Below, one piece after another: positions 46,416-59,310 of a stretch of DNA of 64,000 nt. Under the pieces are notes generated by a model. That model did not search any database. It saw nothing but the letters and a program-made list of their open reading frames with translations, and was not told the origin of the DNA. This DNA is from Parus major (lineage: Eukaryota; Chordata; Aves; Passeriformes; Paridae). The stretch lies in assembly GCF_001522545.3 (NCBI RefSeq), contig NC_031768.1, forward strand, positions 86,493,566 to 86,557,565. Reading direction: 5' to 3'. Numbering within the stretch: the stretch's first letter is position 1; the number at the start of each line of letters is the position of its first letter. Position numbers and translations under genes: made by a program.

Positions 46416-49400
46416 GTAAGAATGGATGTTTTGCAACAACTTTGAACAGTTCTCTGTAGAGGTTAAAAAAAAAAAAAGTAGAAGTGTGCTCTCCAGTATG
46501 CTTATATCCTAGTCCAGATGAGCATTGAGCACATGTCTGTTTGATGATTGATCGCTATCTCTTGGGATTTAAAAACTTGTTAGTATTGTTTCTGGTGGGA
46601 GAGACAAACCCTCTTATGAAGGATCATTAGTGAACATTACTACTAACTATCTCAGATGTGCCTGCCTCAAAGAACAGATTTTTTTTTTTCTCCAGGAATA
46701 AGCCCCTTGTTTATATTTTACGTGTATTTGATTCTTGTGTTCCTGTTCTTGCACCACGTTTGCTTTGTGAAATGATCTCTGGATATTTGTACTGCTTGAG
46801 AAGACAGCACCCAATGGGCTGAAATCAAGAGTTTTTGTCTCACCTCTGAAAAACTTGCCTCAAATAATAGATATGGAGAGAATGTTTTGCATTAACAAGA
46901 AGAGACAGTTCACATTCAGCCGGCAGACAGAGGAGGGAGAAAGCACTGAAGGCAGGGTAGGGGAAAGGTAGGCAGGGGAAAAGAGGTGCCAAGAAAAAGG
47001 TAGAAGAAAGAATAGATGATAGAATGGAGGGCGATGAGAGCAGGAGATAAGATTAGAGCTATGGAAGAGAGTTAGAGAAGGGCAGAGGTACTGTAAACAG
47101 TCCCCTTGTTTGTTCCAAGAATATCCTTGCAGCTACATGTGCTCAGTGAACTGTACTGCTTTGTGATGAATGTTCATCTCTTGCATTTCTGAAAGCCACT
47201 GAAAGAGGAGAGGAGGGAGAGATGGAATCAAAGGGAAGCAAGGAAAGACCTAGAGAAAAGGAAAGGAGAATAGTGTGAGATCTAGTAAAAAGAGGAAAGC
47301 TTGTTAAAGCATCCCTTCTCTTAATAGGAAGGGAATGCAGTGTGTGTGGGAAGTTCAGAGACTAAATAATTGATGTAAGATTATAATACAAATTCTTAAA
47401 TCTCTGAAATTCTCATTTCATGAAATGAGTGAATTACTCATTTTAAAATTGTATTACAAATTACTGTGTAATTCCTCCTGTAACTGGTAGAGAAACCAAG
47501 ATAGAAAAGGGGGGAAAATGTAAATTCTCTCTGCAGATAATAAGTAACTGGGCGATGCCTGTGCAAGTGAATGTTTTTTTTAATTCAGTGCTCACTCCTG
47601 AAAGTTTGTAGGGATTAAAGAGTTTAGAAAGTACTGTGTGATACAGCTTCACAGAACACATAGTTGACCTGCCTGGATTGAAATAGGACAGTAAAATTCT
47701 GCCTATGGAGAGGAAGCAGTAAAAGTGTCCATGAACCAAACTTCAACTCTCAATTCAGAGTCAGGGTAGTCAGCATCTTCCTTGTGACTGTACTGCATGG
47801 TCCTAAGTTTGCACTCCAAAGCTGATTTACATCTCAGAGGTAAGTATTTTTGTTGTGGTCAAAAGTCAAAGAAAAATTATATGGTAAGGGAGGAAAGTCT
47901 GATGATAAGTATGTAGAAAGCTTTGCTTTAGTGCAGAGTTGTCCATAAGGAAGGAAAAAGGCCTATGGCTTGTTTGTTGACTCATTATTATATACAGCAG
48001 AAACTTGAAATTCAGGTTTCAGACCTAAGTTGAAAAATATAGGGAATATCCAATGTGGTCTTTAGTTTTTGGAAAGCTTCTCAGAAGTTTCAGATGGTGT
48101 TTAAAATACATTTCACCTCCAACTAAAGAGAATTGACCAAGTGGGAAAATCAATTCTTCCTAGTGTTTCTCAGGCATTTGAGTTAAAGTCTGAATGTAAA
48201 TCACTTTTTGTCTCAAACTAAATGTTGTTCAAACTTTGTTTGAAATTTTCTAAACCTTAATGTTAATCATTAAGAAAAGAGGGAGAAACTCTCTCAAAGA
48301 AATAGAGAGGGGAAGTAGTCAAAATATTCAGACCATCTTTATATACATTATGAAAAGAGCAAATACTTCTTAGGCATAATGCCTCCCAAATAGAAAGAAG
48401 GCAGCATGCTTTTACAGGACCTAATGGGACTTTAAACTCCCTCATGACTCAGAAGTAAAGAAGTTCTTGTAAGCAATTGAAATTATTTTGTTGGTATTGG
48501 TTTTAATGCATAAAAAGGAGACATGAGGCTGAATTTATTCAATACAGCTCTAGTATTTGGACACACTGATTTCATTAGGAATGAGCATGTCTGTGCAAAG
48601 TTTTCCAGACATGATTTTTACTCCAAAAGAAAAGCCTGAATGGAAACCTAAGGGAAGGCTGCTTTGCAAACAGAAAACATTTGTATACTTATTATTTTAG
48701 CCTTATAAAAAGAAACACAATTTCACAAAAGTTTTCATTAAGATCACATTTCTCAGTGTTTATAGTTCTGCAACAGTTTTTGAGGATTTAGTTTTGAGAG
48801 CATTACTTCTGAGCCACATGCTGGGTGAGGTAATAGATTTTTCCTTTTTCTCAAAGCTACATAAAGAACTGCAGTAATTTTATTTCTTTGAAAATCTATG
48901 GATGTATGTAATTACAGTTTATCACTGAATATTTAAATTAACATTTTAGGTTAACCTCTCTGATTGTAAAAATTTGTGAAGCATAGAATTTAAGAATGCT
49001 TGATGGGCTGCAGTCAAGACAGGTGAGAGCAAGTGATAACTTGTTAATGAAATAGCTCTTGCTAGGGCACTGGGATCAATTTTATGCAGAATATTAGTTT
49101 TGCTTTGATGGCATTATAAATGTCTACAGCTGTAAACACGGAGTTCATTTTGAAGAACTCATTAAATATGTTCCAGAGGAATGGTGTGTTCTGTATGTAA
49201 GGGACTGCATTTATTTTACAACAAGCTCTCAAGCTTGCAGAACAGCTGGACAATCTTCCTAAGTATCTTGCAGAAATTCAAGATACAGAGAGAATAATTC
49301 TGCTTTGGTAAAACCTCTTTGTATTATTCTCTTTGGCAAAAGAGAATATGGAAGAATATGGAAGAAAAAAGGCAGTGAGCTCAGACATTTCATTTTCCCC

Positions 49401-52400
49401 CTATTTTTTCTACCAACTGGTTGTTATCTTGGGTTGTTGAAAATAATGTATTGATTGTTCAAATTGGCTTGCCTTTGAAGTGGAGGAAAAGATAGCTTCC
49501 TCAGAGGGATCTTCAGAGCGAAAAATACCACTGTCTTTTGGTTTATTATATGCAGTTTAGTATATACAAAGAAAGGTTTAAATTAGTGTCATTTTACTTT
49601 GGGGCGTGGGGGGAAAGTGAAATTAACTTTTTAGTTTTATTGCTTGTGATTCACATGAGTTATTAAAATCCTAGCAAACATTTTCTTCACAGCTCTTTCC
49701 TGATGCTCTCTTGTGTGCCAAAAACTTTTCCACATGCTTGGAAAGCCCAGGGCTGAGGAATATCCTGATGTAGACATGCAGAAGGTGAATGAGACTGGGC
49801 TGGATGTGCAGCCTGTTTGTAAAGGGGAACAGACAGAGGTTTATCCTCTTGGTCAGTCTCAGCAGCTCCATTTGATTAATTTTCTTCCATAATCAATTCC
49901 TCTGTAGTTCCTGTGCTAGGGACATCCCTGTTCCCAGCTTTGTACCATGCCCTGTGTTGAATCTCTTCTCAAACTGCTGCTTGGAGGCCAGTAGGACAGG
50001 AGAGACTGTTCATGCTGCAAATAACACTGTTTATATTCAAAGCTAATTAAAGCTTCATAGAAAAGGAATGGCATTCCTGTAGTGTAGAGTCTCCAGGATT
50101 TTTAGTGAATGCTTTGGTAAAACTTGGGAAGACATAAGCTCACTTATTTAGAGTCTATGAAAAAAAGCAAGCAGGAAAACATAGATGAGCATTAAAAGTC
50201 ATGCTGTGCTGTCATTGGAAGTAGCTGGTTTGGTGGCAGTGGTAGTGGTAAGTTCTAGACTTACTAGTGGCTGTTTGGAGAATGAACTTCTTTAGCTGTG
50301 GAAGAGTAGATATTATATTGTATCACTAGAAAGGTTGTAGATAGCAATTTAACTTGATTTCATATGCAAAGTTGGAACTTTTTTTATTTTAATTTCTTGA
50401 TGTCTGCATTTTCTGACATCAGTAGTAGTGCAACATGCTAATCCTGGCAGTTTCCTTAGAGCTTTAACAAAAGAAAGGGGCTGGGAAAGAGGAAAATACA
50501 CAATCATTCATAAAGCTTAAAAACTGTGTTACCTTGCAAAAAGCTGTGTATTTCCATATCCTACACCATTTGGCTGTCATTTCTCTCTTTCACAGATGGT
50601 ACATAACTCCTGGTTGGAGTGTGAGAATTCCTCCTTGCAGATGACAACTTTGATGTTCTGAGAGTGTCAGCATTTTGCTCTGACATAGCAAGCAGTTAAA
50701 TTACATTAAACTTCATGGAACTTACTAAACACATATCCCATTGATTCCAAATAGCTTTTCTAAAATTAATTGCATTTGAAAAGGAGCATTGCAGAAGTAA
50801 TACAGGATCATTCATTGCAGGATTGACAATATAGTTTTATACAAGAAAAAAATTCGAACTCATTTGTCTCATATAGATTGGTTTTGTATATATTCTTTTA
50901 CATTAGGAGACATATTCTATAACTCTGTAGCTTGATTTTTCATGTTAAGTCATAGCTAAAATTTAAGACATTTTCTTTTAAAAAATAACAGCAACTTTTG
51001 TGTTGGATAGTTATGAACAAGTAGGATTTTTTGGCTGGTTTTGTTTGGTTTTCTACTTGTTTGATCAACTCATTTTTGAAAAACAGAATACTTACTACAG
51101 TTGCATATGTCATTAGCTATTTATATATTATTTAATTCACCACAATTGCTGTTTAGTTTTGGAAGAAGTTCTAGTGTATTTAAGGCTTCCCAAAGATTTC
51201 AGTGTCTTTTGTCTCCTGATGATAGACCCCATGCACATATATATTATTGTTTATAAGAGTGATAAAAGGTTCCTGATAAAAGGGTTCTCTTCCCATGCTC
51301 AAAGGAGCACAGAGGAACAGTGAAAGGCAGGGGAATCTGAATAACCTAAAAGAGAAATAAATTCCCTGACCCAGCTTCTCCCAAGTACTATCACAGGAGT
51401 GTGATCAGTCCATGGGGTGGGAATGGAACCAATTAAGTTAAATCAGTGGAAGTGCTGTCTGGAACACCTTTTAGATTGAAGAAGATTATTGCAAACAAGG
51501 GCATGAGGTTTATAATGGGATGTAGGGAAGATAACCTGCAGAATTTACTGCAGGTTGTTTAGGGGAGTAACCATAGATGTGGAAAGGGAGGATTAAGTGT
51601 GAGAAAGCAGAGAGAGATAAGGGGCCAATCACATACACCAGCTTGCAGGTCAGTATGGCTGTCAGGCATCTGACCACCACAGTCTATCCTATCTTCTTAT
51701 TAAATTCCATTTTTCATCAGTTACCTGGGTGAGGGGGCTTTGTGTGTGTATGTGTATGTACATTTATATACCAGCAACTGGAGTTGAACCACAGGTCATA
51801 ATGGCCCATGAGTCAGTGCTACCAGCAACTGGAGATCATGGAATGGATGAAAATCAAATGCTAGGAGCTCAGGGTGGACCACAGGTCATAGGATCTGTGC
51901 ATCTGTGATGCAAGCAGCTGGAGTGAGTGAGCTTGTATTAGTGAGCCTGTGATCTCTATATCAAGGCAGACTAGCTTGATGGTGGAGTTAGTGGGTTGGG
52001 AAGCCAGGGGAAGAGCAGAGTCTGGAGGAGGAGTGAGACACCAGATGGAATGAGTGTGTCTCTATGAGTGAGAAAAATGGAGGGGTTTATCTAGTGAGGG
52101 ATGGTCAACTATCAGGAGGTCCAGGTCAGCTATTCTGGTGGCCATGAATTCTGGGGGTTCTTTGAGAGTACTGTCTGTGTGTTGCGTATCTTAGTGTACC
52201 CAGAGACAGGATGATCCCAGGGCCAGCTTCTGGATCGGCTGAGTGTCAAAGACCACTTCATGGAGAGATCCACAGAATAGCAACCCAGGAGAGCAAACTC
52301 CCAGGGCTAGCCCCCAGGGGTAGGCTGCACCCTTAAAGCCAGTTAGTAGAGGATCCAAGTGTGCCTCTGTGTGTGTGAAGGGATGTATCAGTGAGTGGAG

Positions 52401-55400
52401 GCTGTCTGACTGCTCACACCACGAGTGGGGCTGGGAGCTTCAGATGCCAGCAGACGGAGAGACCACAGATCCAGAGGTCAGGAGGTTTAATCTTTAAGGA
52501 CAGTTATTGCAGAGATCTTCATTGTTTATAAATGCATATGTATTTCCCACTAAGATACCTTAATCCTGACCAACTAGAAAGGGGAGCAGGATGAGGCCAT
52601 TGGTGGTGCTGTTTCTCTTTGCATGACTGGTGAGTGCTTCTGTCTGTGTTGATCTTTGTGGCTGGCCATTCACAGATGTGCAGTGCCTGCATGTGTTTGT
52701 GTGTGTGCCTGTTTGGAATACTCACTTAACCCTGCTTTTGGTTGTACCTGGGGCCATGGAGCTGCAGCAGCCTGGCTTGTGTGAGGTTACTGGATTTGAC
52801 AGCTCCTGACACTATTTTTGCACCAGCCCAGGGAATGATTTCTCTCCCCAGCCTTCTTAGAGAACATTCACACTCTTCTTACTTGTTCAAGGCATGATCA
52901 TAGAAGGCAGAATAAGCTCAGAAATGTTTCAGCTCTTTTCAAGTCTGTTAAGTGAGCAAGTTTTGCTGCTTGGGGCATTCAGCTCCATAGCAAAGCAAAC
53001 TCTTTGAATGTTACCTTTTACCATAGTGCCCTTTGCCTTCTACTGGTGTACATTTGGATATGCTCAGAATTCAACTGGACGAGGTTTGGAGCAATCTATG
53101 GTAATTTAGCCTGGCCTTGAGTGGCGTGTTGATCAAGATGACCTCTGTACCTCCCTTCCAGCTTGTTTCATTCAGTGTTTCTACAGTTTTAGTACCAGAT
53201 TCTCACCACACAGGTAAAGGGATCATTTTCCTCTCTTCTCAGGATCAGCTCTCTTGTCTGTGGCTGTAGTTTGCAAGGCTTTGGTTGTATAACTCCCTCT
53301 TGCACCACTGCACTGTTAAGACACTGAGGGCAAATGCTCTTCAATCCAGAAAGCTGTTAGGCCATCATTGCCTCCATGAAGGTTGTCTAAGGGTCAGTCA
53401 TCCTTGGGTGAATTGTCATGCTCTTGCATCAGGGGATCATTTTGTCTATAACACAAGCACTTAATAGTCTTGCTTGAAAGTACTGACAAAATCTGAAAAT
53501 TGTTAATGTGCCTATTCTGAACAGCCTGATCTGTCATAGCAGCTTCTAGCCTCTGCCCAGTTTTTCTGGATGTTGACATTATAACATAATGTAGCCCAAG
53601 AGATTGGTTTGTGATGTAAATATAGAATAGTACTAGCTGAAGTATTTGGGATTTTTATTTCACCCTTTCTGGCCTGCAAGAACTGAGGATACTCAAATGA
53701 TAGTTCAGATTTTGCAGAGTGTAATGAACCCATTTGACTCTTCTATAAAAAGTGATGTTTTTTTCTTTTTAGTTTAGGGAAGAGAAATACAGAGGAATCT
53801 CTCATCAGTTATTTTTATCTTCCTTGAACTAAAATAACACTTGTAATATGAAATTGGAATATCATTCTTCAAAACTGAGATTAAACCAGGAGTGAAAGAA
53901 GTATTGTAGAATTGTCATAATTTCACGTGTTTGAAAGCTTCTAGATTCCTCAGGTATCTTGCCCATTTTTAATGCAGAGTGGAATATTACTCTAATGATA
54001 CCCTGAGATTCCTCAATCAGTGTTGCCTCTAGCAGCATCATGGGCTCCACTGAGCCTGGGTCTAACCTGATCTTGCAAAACCCTTGATTTTGAGCAATGT
54101 TAAAAGGATGCAAGCCATTTTTCTTCCAGGGTGGTAAATTCAGCAGAACGTATTGTTTCTATCTGCACTGAAGAACAGCAGAGTACTGGTCTGGCCCAGC
54201 ACAGTGAGGATGTGGAATGCTACATCAGTCACCAGTGCTAATAAAGTGTCAGAGTGAAGGCTTATACCTGTACACATGTAGTCATTCATACTGTTAAATT
54301 ATGAACACAGCCATGGGTTTGTTTGGCCCATGCCGAATAGTCTTACCACAGACAGTGCCTACACATAGGTCAGAGGTTAGGACGGACTGAGGACCATTCC
54401 TGGGGGGTGGTTTGCATGCAGCCATGGGCTTCTGTGGGGTTGGAGTTCTTAGTCATGGGAACATGAACCACAGTGTGCCTGTTGTCCTCAGAGCTAGAGA
54501 GCAGTTTAACAGCTTGTTAGATTTATGAGTGTGCATGCAGCTAGTGTGACTGGGGATGTGATTCAAGGCATAACGCCAGTAGGAGAGGGAGGAAGAAGAA
54601 AAATAGTGAGGGACTTTTGGCTGTAGGCTGCAAAGTGAGATTTATGCACACAAAATTCTTGTGTACTTTTCTTATTTTTCTAGTGGTTTCTGACTTAAAG
54701 TATTCACTGTGAAAGGGACAGTTCTGTCTGCTTCAGGCTGTCTACTTCTGTTTGCTTGTAAAATACTCATGGTAAATTTACTGGGTAAATATTACCTTGC
54801 TCACTGGTGAGAAGTTGCCTGGAGAATATGCTTAACGTGGCAGAGCATGGGCTGCTGAGCAAGTCTTTGTTTCCTTTCTTTTACATTCCTTTTGCGCTTT
54901 CTATATGGCTTTCCATGCCCTGATTAACTTCTCTCAATTTTACTTTCTCTTAGAGTTTCCATGGGGTAAAAGCATTATACTTTGGTAAATGGGAGACTCA
55001 GATCTGATTAGGAAAAAAGTTTTCTGTGTTGAAAAATGGCCTTGTATATTATTTCAGCATATCAAGGCCATGTCTGACATCCCAGTGACAAAGTAATGAC
55101 ATGACACAGTGCAATCCCTGTGCCAGGCTGTGCAATTGAGAAGGTAATGGGCATGGGGGAATGCCAAGTTCCTCTGCTGCCAGGACAGCCTAGCTAACAC
55201 TGTGCCTCAGGGAGGCATGGGCCTTCTGCAGATGTTCTGCTGCTCAGAGGGGCTGTCTGAGCTGAGTTATCCTTGAGAACTGAGCAGCTCAGCATTTCCT
55301 GAGGTCTGTAACATAATTTTAGTGGGGCTGTACTTTAGCTGTAACCGGTAGTTCTTTCCAGTTTTGGCAAGCCAACCCAGGTATTTTGCACTGCTTTTGA

Positions 55401-56782
55401 ATCAAGGAGCTGCATCCTCAGGGAGGTCTAAAAAGTATAAAATGTCCTGTGGGAATATAGGGAATATAGTTCAGGGACATTGGTGAACGCTGAGGTCTGT
55501 ATAAACTTGTTCACTTGATCACGTCTGCTTTAGGATGAACCTAGTCTTTCCTTTCCAATAATTAATGTGGATGAAGCCCCAGGTGTTTTGGTAGGGATAG
55601 TGACTTAAGCAATCCATAAACTGGAAATAAAAACCATTGAGGATTTCTCTCCTGCATAAAACATGGAACAAACCCTTTGCAAGGTTTAATAATGGATCAT
55701 GAATCTTATTTGTAAGTAAGCTGTCTGTTGCTCGTAAATTTTGTGTTGGTTTTTTTAATCTGTTTTTTGAGATTTTTTTTTAAAGCAACAAGATAGAAAT
55801 ATGAAAATCAGAATAACCAATTAAAGCCCAGAATTTAAGAAAAGCCAGTTGATTTATACAGTAAATATCAACACATGTAAATACCTATTCAGCTGAGCCA
55901 TTTTCTTATTCTGTGTCCTAAATATACAGAGTAAAGAGCACATGCTTGCATACCACGATGGTCTCAGACCCTGACACTCTCTTTTGGAGTTTATGTTTAA
56001 ACTGTGTTTATAGTTTGTACTGTCAAAATCTCTTGTGTGTTTCTTTGTACCCAAGCAGAGAATAAAGTGTCCAACAGCAGTCAAGGCTGGTATCTGTCTC
56101 CAGTGGTAGCTTCAAAAACAATGGAAATGCAGACTATTTGTGGGAATAAATTAGGCCTGTGAAGTACCCTACTCTTGAGCAGTGTGATGCAACAGATTAT
56201 TTAATAGTGGGATTCCTACACAGGCTTGGAATGTAATGCCCAGCTCCAGAACAAAGTGAATCCATTACAGGATCATCTGGGTTTGGGTCTTAAACTCCCA
56301 AAGAAATTTGGTTCCAGAACTGTGAACAAATGTATCTTGGCCTCATGTCCACACTTACATGTGCAAATAAAATGGGCAACCAGTTCTAAGGAGACTGGCA
56401 TGCATTTATATTGCTCATCTTGTATCCCTCTTTCCTTTCCAAAAAGAGAGTGGCCTCATCTTAGTTGCTCAATATGATAACTGCTCCAAGCTGTCAGTGT
56501 GCTTATACTTTGCCTGGGAAAGTCTGGTGAGAATATTGCCAAGCAACTTGAGAGTCATGAGTTAGCATGATTATGTGCCCAGTGCCTCTGCCCTTGTCCT
56601 GGCCCTTCTTAATTTATTAGTATAGACATAACCTGTCATATTTAATCTCAAAACATTAATGTTTATTTATGGTGTATGGAAGCCCTCTACAAGACAATCT
56701 TGTGAGGAACAGATAAATTTTAGTTTGACTTGGAATAGCACAAAATACTTCTTTTATTTATTTGTTTTTTTAATACAAACAG
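46416..56782 (+). other. EPHB6 intron after signal exon (10.4 kb)
   Basis: The intron begins GTAAGA and ends TAATACAAACAG. A first intron that is this long is common in Eph genes. It contains an 18-bp palindrome (47412-47429), purine-rich stretches at about 46925-47060 and 47200-47300, and a repeat-like segment at about 51600-52000. No further exon was recognised. Confidence 0.7.
51600..52500. repeat. Unclassified repeat-like segment with internal repeats
   Basis: CCAGCAACTGGAG occurs twice (51771-51783 and 51822-51834), and ACCACAGGTCATA twice (about 51788 and 51878). A CCACAGATCCAGAGGTCAGG block lies near 52464. A TCTTATTAAATTCCATTTTTC stretch near 51693 resembles the polyadenylation end of an LTR. 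The whole segment is richer in G/A than its flanks. It may be an LTR or retroviral remnant; boundaries, strand and family are not known. Confidence 0.3.
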
Positions 56783-56847
56783 AAATACTTCTGGATACAA
56801 CTCAAGAGACCTCAGAGATAGGCTGGACTGCACACCCTTCTGATGGG
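56783..56847 (+). CDS. EPHB6 second coding exon (start of ligand-binding domain)
   Basis: The 65-nt exon runs from acceptor AATACAAACAG to donor GGG|GTAAGC. With one base carried over it encodes EILLDTTQETSEIGWTAHPS then DG, ending on a codon boundary. The LLDTT...ETSEIGW pattern is the hallmark N-terminus of Eph receptors. 65 nt is, as I recall, the usual size of this Eph exon. ETSEIGW points to EPHB6 rather than EPHB1-4 (which read ATAELGW or similar). Confidence 0.93.
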
Positions 56848-59310
56848 GTAAGCATTTCCCTTGTTCTCTTCTTGACTGTACCTCTGCTGGGAAGATGTGC
56901 ATGCATCTGATGAAGAAAGGGAAACTGGAAGCAGTGAGACTTGGTTTACAGATTCTGTACATATGAACAATTTGAGCACAGTGTATTATGCAAAGCCGAA
57001 TTGTTAAGAGAGAAGGATGCTGAGTGGGATGCTATTGCCACCTCCTTACCCTCTTCCTTCCACTCTGCTCCAGAGACACTAAACAGTTCTCCAGCTACCC
57101 CTCCAGATTAGAATAGAATAGAATAGAATAGAATATTGCCATTGAAAGGTACCTACAACAATCAGCTGTCCCAGCTGCTAACCACTTAATGGCTGACCAG
57201 AAGCTGAAGCATGTTATAAAGGGCACTGTCAAATGTCTCTTACACACTGACAGGCTTGGGGTATTGACCACCTTTCTAGGAAGCCTGTTCCAGTGTCTGA
57301 CCACCTTCTAGGTAAAGGAATGTTTCCTGATGTCAATTCTGAGCTTCCCCTGAGGCAGATTTGAACCATTCCCATGCATCCTGTCTTGGATCTGTGGGAG
57401 AAAGGATCAGCATTTCCTTCTCCCCTTCCCCTCCTCAGGGAGCTGCAGAGAGCAAGGGGGTCACCCCTCAGCCTCTCTTATCTCCAGACTGGATAAGCCC
57501 AGAGCCCTCAGCCACTCCTCCCAGGTCACACCTTCCAGCCCTTCCACCAGCACTGTACCTTCCTCTGCACACAAAGACTTTCCCAGCCCTCTGAAGAGGC
57601 AGCAGTGCCCAGAAGTGCCACCAGCACTCCGGGTGAGGCCACACCAGGGCTGAGCACAGCAGGGTGATCCCCCCTTCTGCCCGGCTGTGCTGCCTGTTTG
57701 ATGCCCCCAGGACACGGTTTCTGCCCTCTGGGCTGACCAGGCACACCCTGCTGACTCTCACTGAGCTGCTGCCACCTGCACCCCCAGGGCCCTCCCTGCA
57801 GGGCGCTCCCCAGAATCCTCTCCCAGTTTGCACTTGTGCCTGCTGTTACTCCATCCCAGGTGCAGCATCTGGCACTTGCTCTTGTTAGGTTTTGTGCCAT
57901 GAATGATTGCCCAGTGCTCCCATGGTGTACAAACATTTCAGCTGTGCTCCTGAGCCCTCCATGCTGCCAGGAGCAGCATACATGATCCCAACTAGCACTG
58001 CCATCCTAAGTTTATGCCATGCCAACCTTCAGTTTACCTTCAGGTCTCCTGTTGGTATGCCCTTCCTCCATTAGTTACAGATTAAATCACTCAAACCAAG
58101 TCCCTTCAGTTTATGAGCAAAGATACATTTCTTCCATCAGAACAGTGGATCCTGTCACATCCCAGCACACCCTGTGTCTCAGAGATTCTTAAATGGTTAC
58201 AAACCCTTTTTGGCAGAGGTGCCAGTCCTGAAGCCAGTATTGATGTCTTGGCACCTGTTTCTTTCAAAGTGCCTTACTGCTACTGAAAAGATCGAGGAAA
58301 AACACTACCTGTTCTCCTGAATTTTTTTATCATTCTTCCCAGGGCCCTGAAAACTCTCTTAATCAACTTTGCACTTTTTGTTGGGACATTATTTGTACCC
58401 ATGTGAAAAAGCAGGTGTGGATAGTAGTCCAAAGGCTGTACTAAGCTCTTCCATCATCTGCTGACATCACTGAACTGGGGCCCAGGGAGGCTGCAAACTT
58501 GCCTAAAAAGATGTTCTGGGCTGCAGATGGGTGCTTCTGTTTGACACTGGAGAAAGTCACGGATGACCATAACTTGCTGTTGTTTCTTCTTGGCAAATGG
58601 TCGTACTGCAGATCTTATTGTGAGGAGCTGGTTGGCCAGACCTTTGTGAGAATGCTTGAGCAGGTTCATTCTCTTCTCTCTCATTGTACACATCCTCTGT
58701 CATACCCAGGGCCTTGTACCTATTCTAAAAAGCTTGTTGAGAGGGTAAGGAAGGTTTTGTTTCATAGCTTTGTGCAGGAACCTGCTTCTACCCCTCCTTA
58801 TTCTTCCTCCAGGCACAAATCAGACCTGGACCTGCCCCTGTAGTGGTCATGCTGAGTGGTTTATGTGCATAGGAGATGTCAGAACACAGCTCCCACTGTG
58901 GTAAAAAGTAGAAGGGACTTCTGCTTTAATGTGTTTTCCAGAGAACAGTGTCTAGTTGCTCTGTCTCATTTGTTTGTGTGCTTTGTTTTGTCTCTGGAGA
59001 TAAGAGATGGGAAGATAGGAAGGAAGAAAGTGTGACTCTTGCATTTTAAGATTCTCGATGTCATGTGACCAAGTTTGCATGATTTATGTTTTCTGTCACA
59101 ACAGTTCTTACTTCAGAGCTTTGACTGCTATTCTTTACAGGGTCATACTCTGTCTAGAATGCTCTGCTGCACATGGCATCAACAAGTTCAAATCATAGGC
59201 ACGGCAAGGAGAAAGGGAAGACAAAGGCCTGTCCTGCATTTTTGGGTCAGCTGAATACCGAATCCTTTTTTTTTTTACTGTTTCTTTTTTCTCTTCTGTA
59301 TCCATTGTAG
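56848..59310 (+). other. EPHB6 intron (2.5 kb)
   Basis: It begins GTAAGC and ends TCCATTGTAG. It holds a CR1 fragment (57109-57905) on the minus strand and a T-rich stretch just before the acceptor. An open frame at 58499-58843 has no recognisable domain. Confidence 0.85.
57109..57905 (-). mobile_element. CR1 LINE 3' fragment with pentamer tail
   Basis: The reverse complement of a CR1 3' end. The left edge is about six TAGAA/GAATA units (57109-57135), which is the 3' terminal repeat in sense ATTCT form. Blocks follow in CR1 order: GCCTGTTCCAGTGTCTGACC, AGACTGGATAAGCCCAGAGC, CCTCAGCCACTCCTCCCAGG, CCTTCCACCAGCACTGTACC, GAGGCCACACCAGGGCTGAG, then GGTGCAGCATCTGGCACTTG near 57858. This copy differs in detail from those at 25966 and 32700, so it belongs to another CR1 subfamily. 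The open frames that cross it are not host genes. Confidence 0.8.

Noticed and set aside
53862..54113. Minus-strand 83-codon frame with faint similarity to LINE reverse transcriptase linker (IIRVIFHSALKMGKIPEESR)
   Set aside because: The likeness to the CR1 SIIFERSWxxGEVPEDW region is weak and no flanking CR1 block was recognised; a profile search would be needed.
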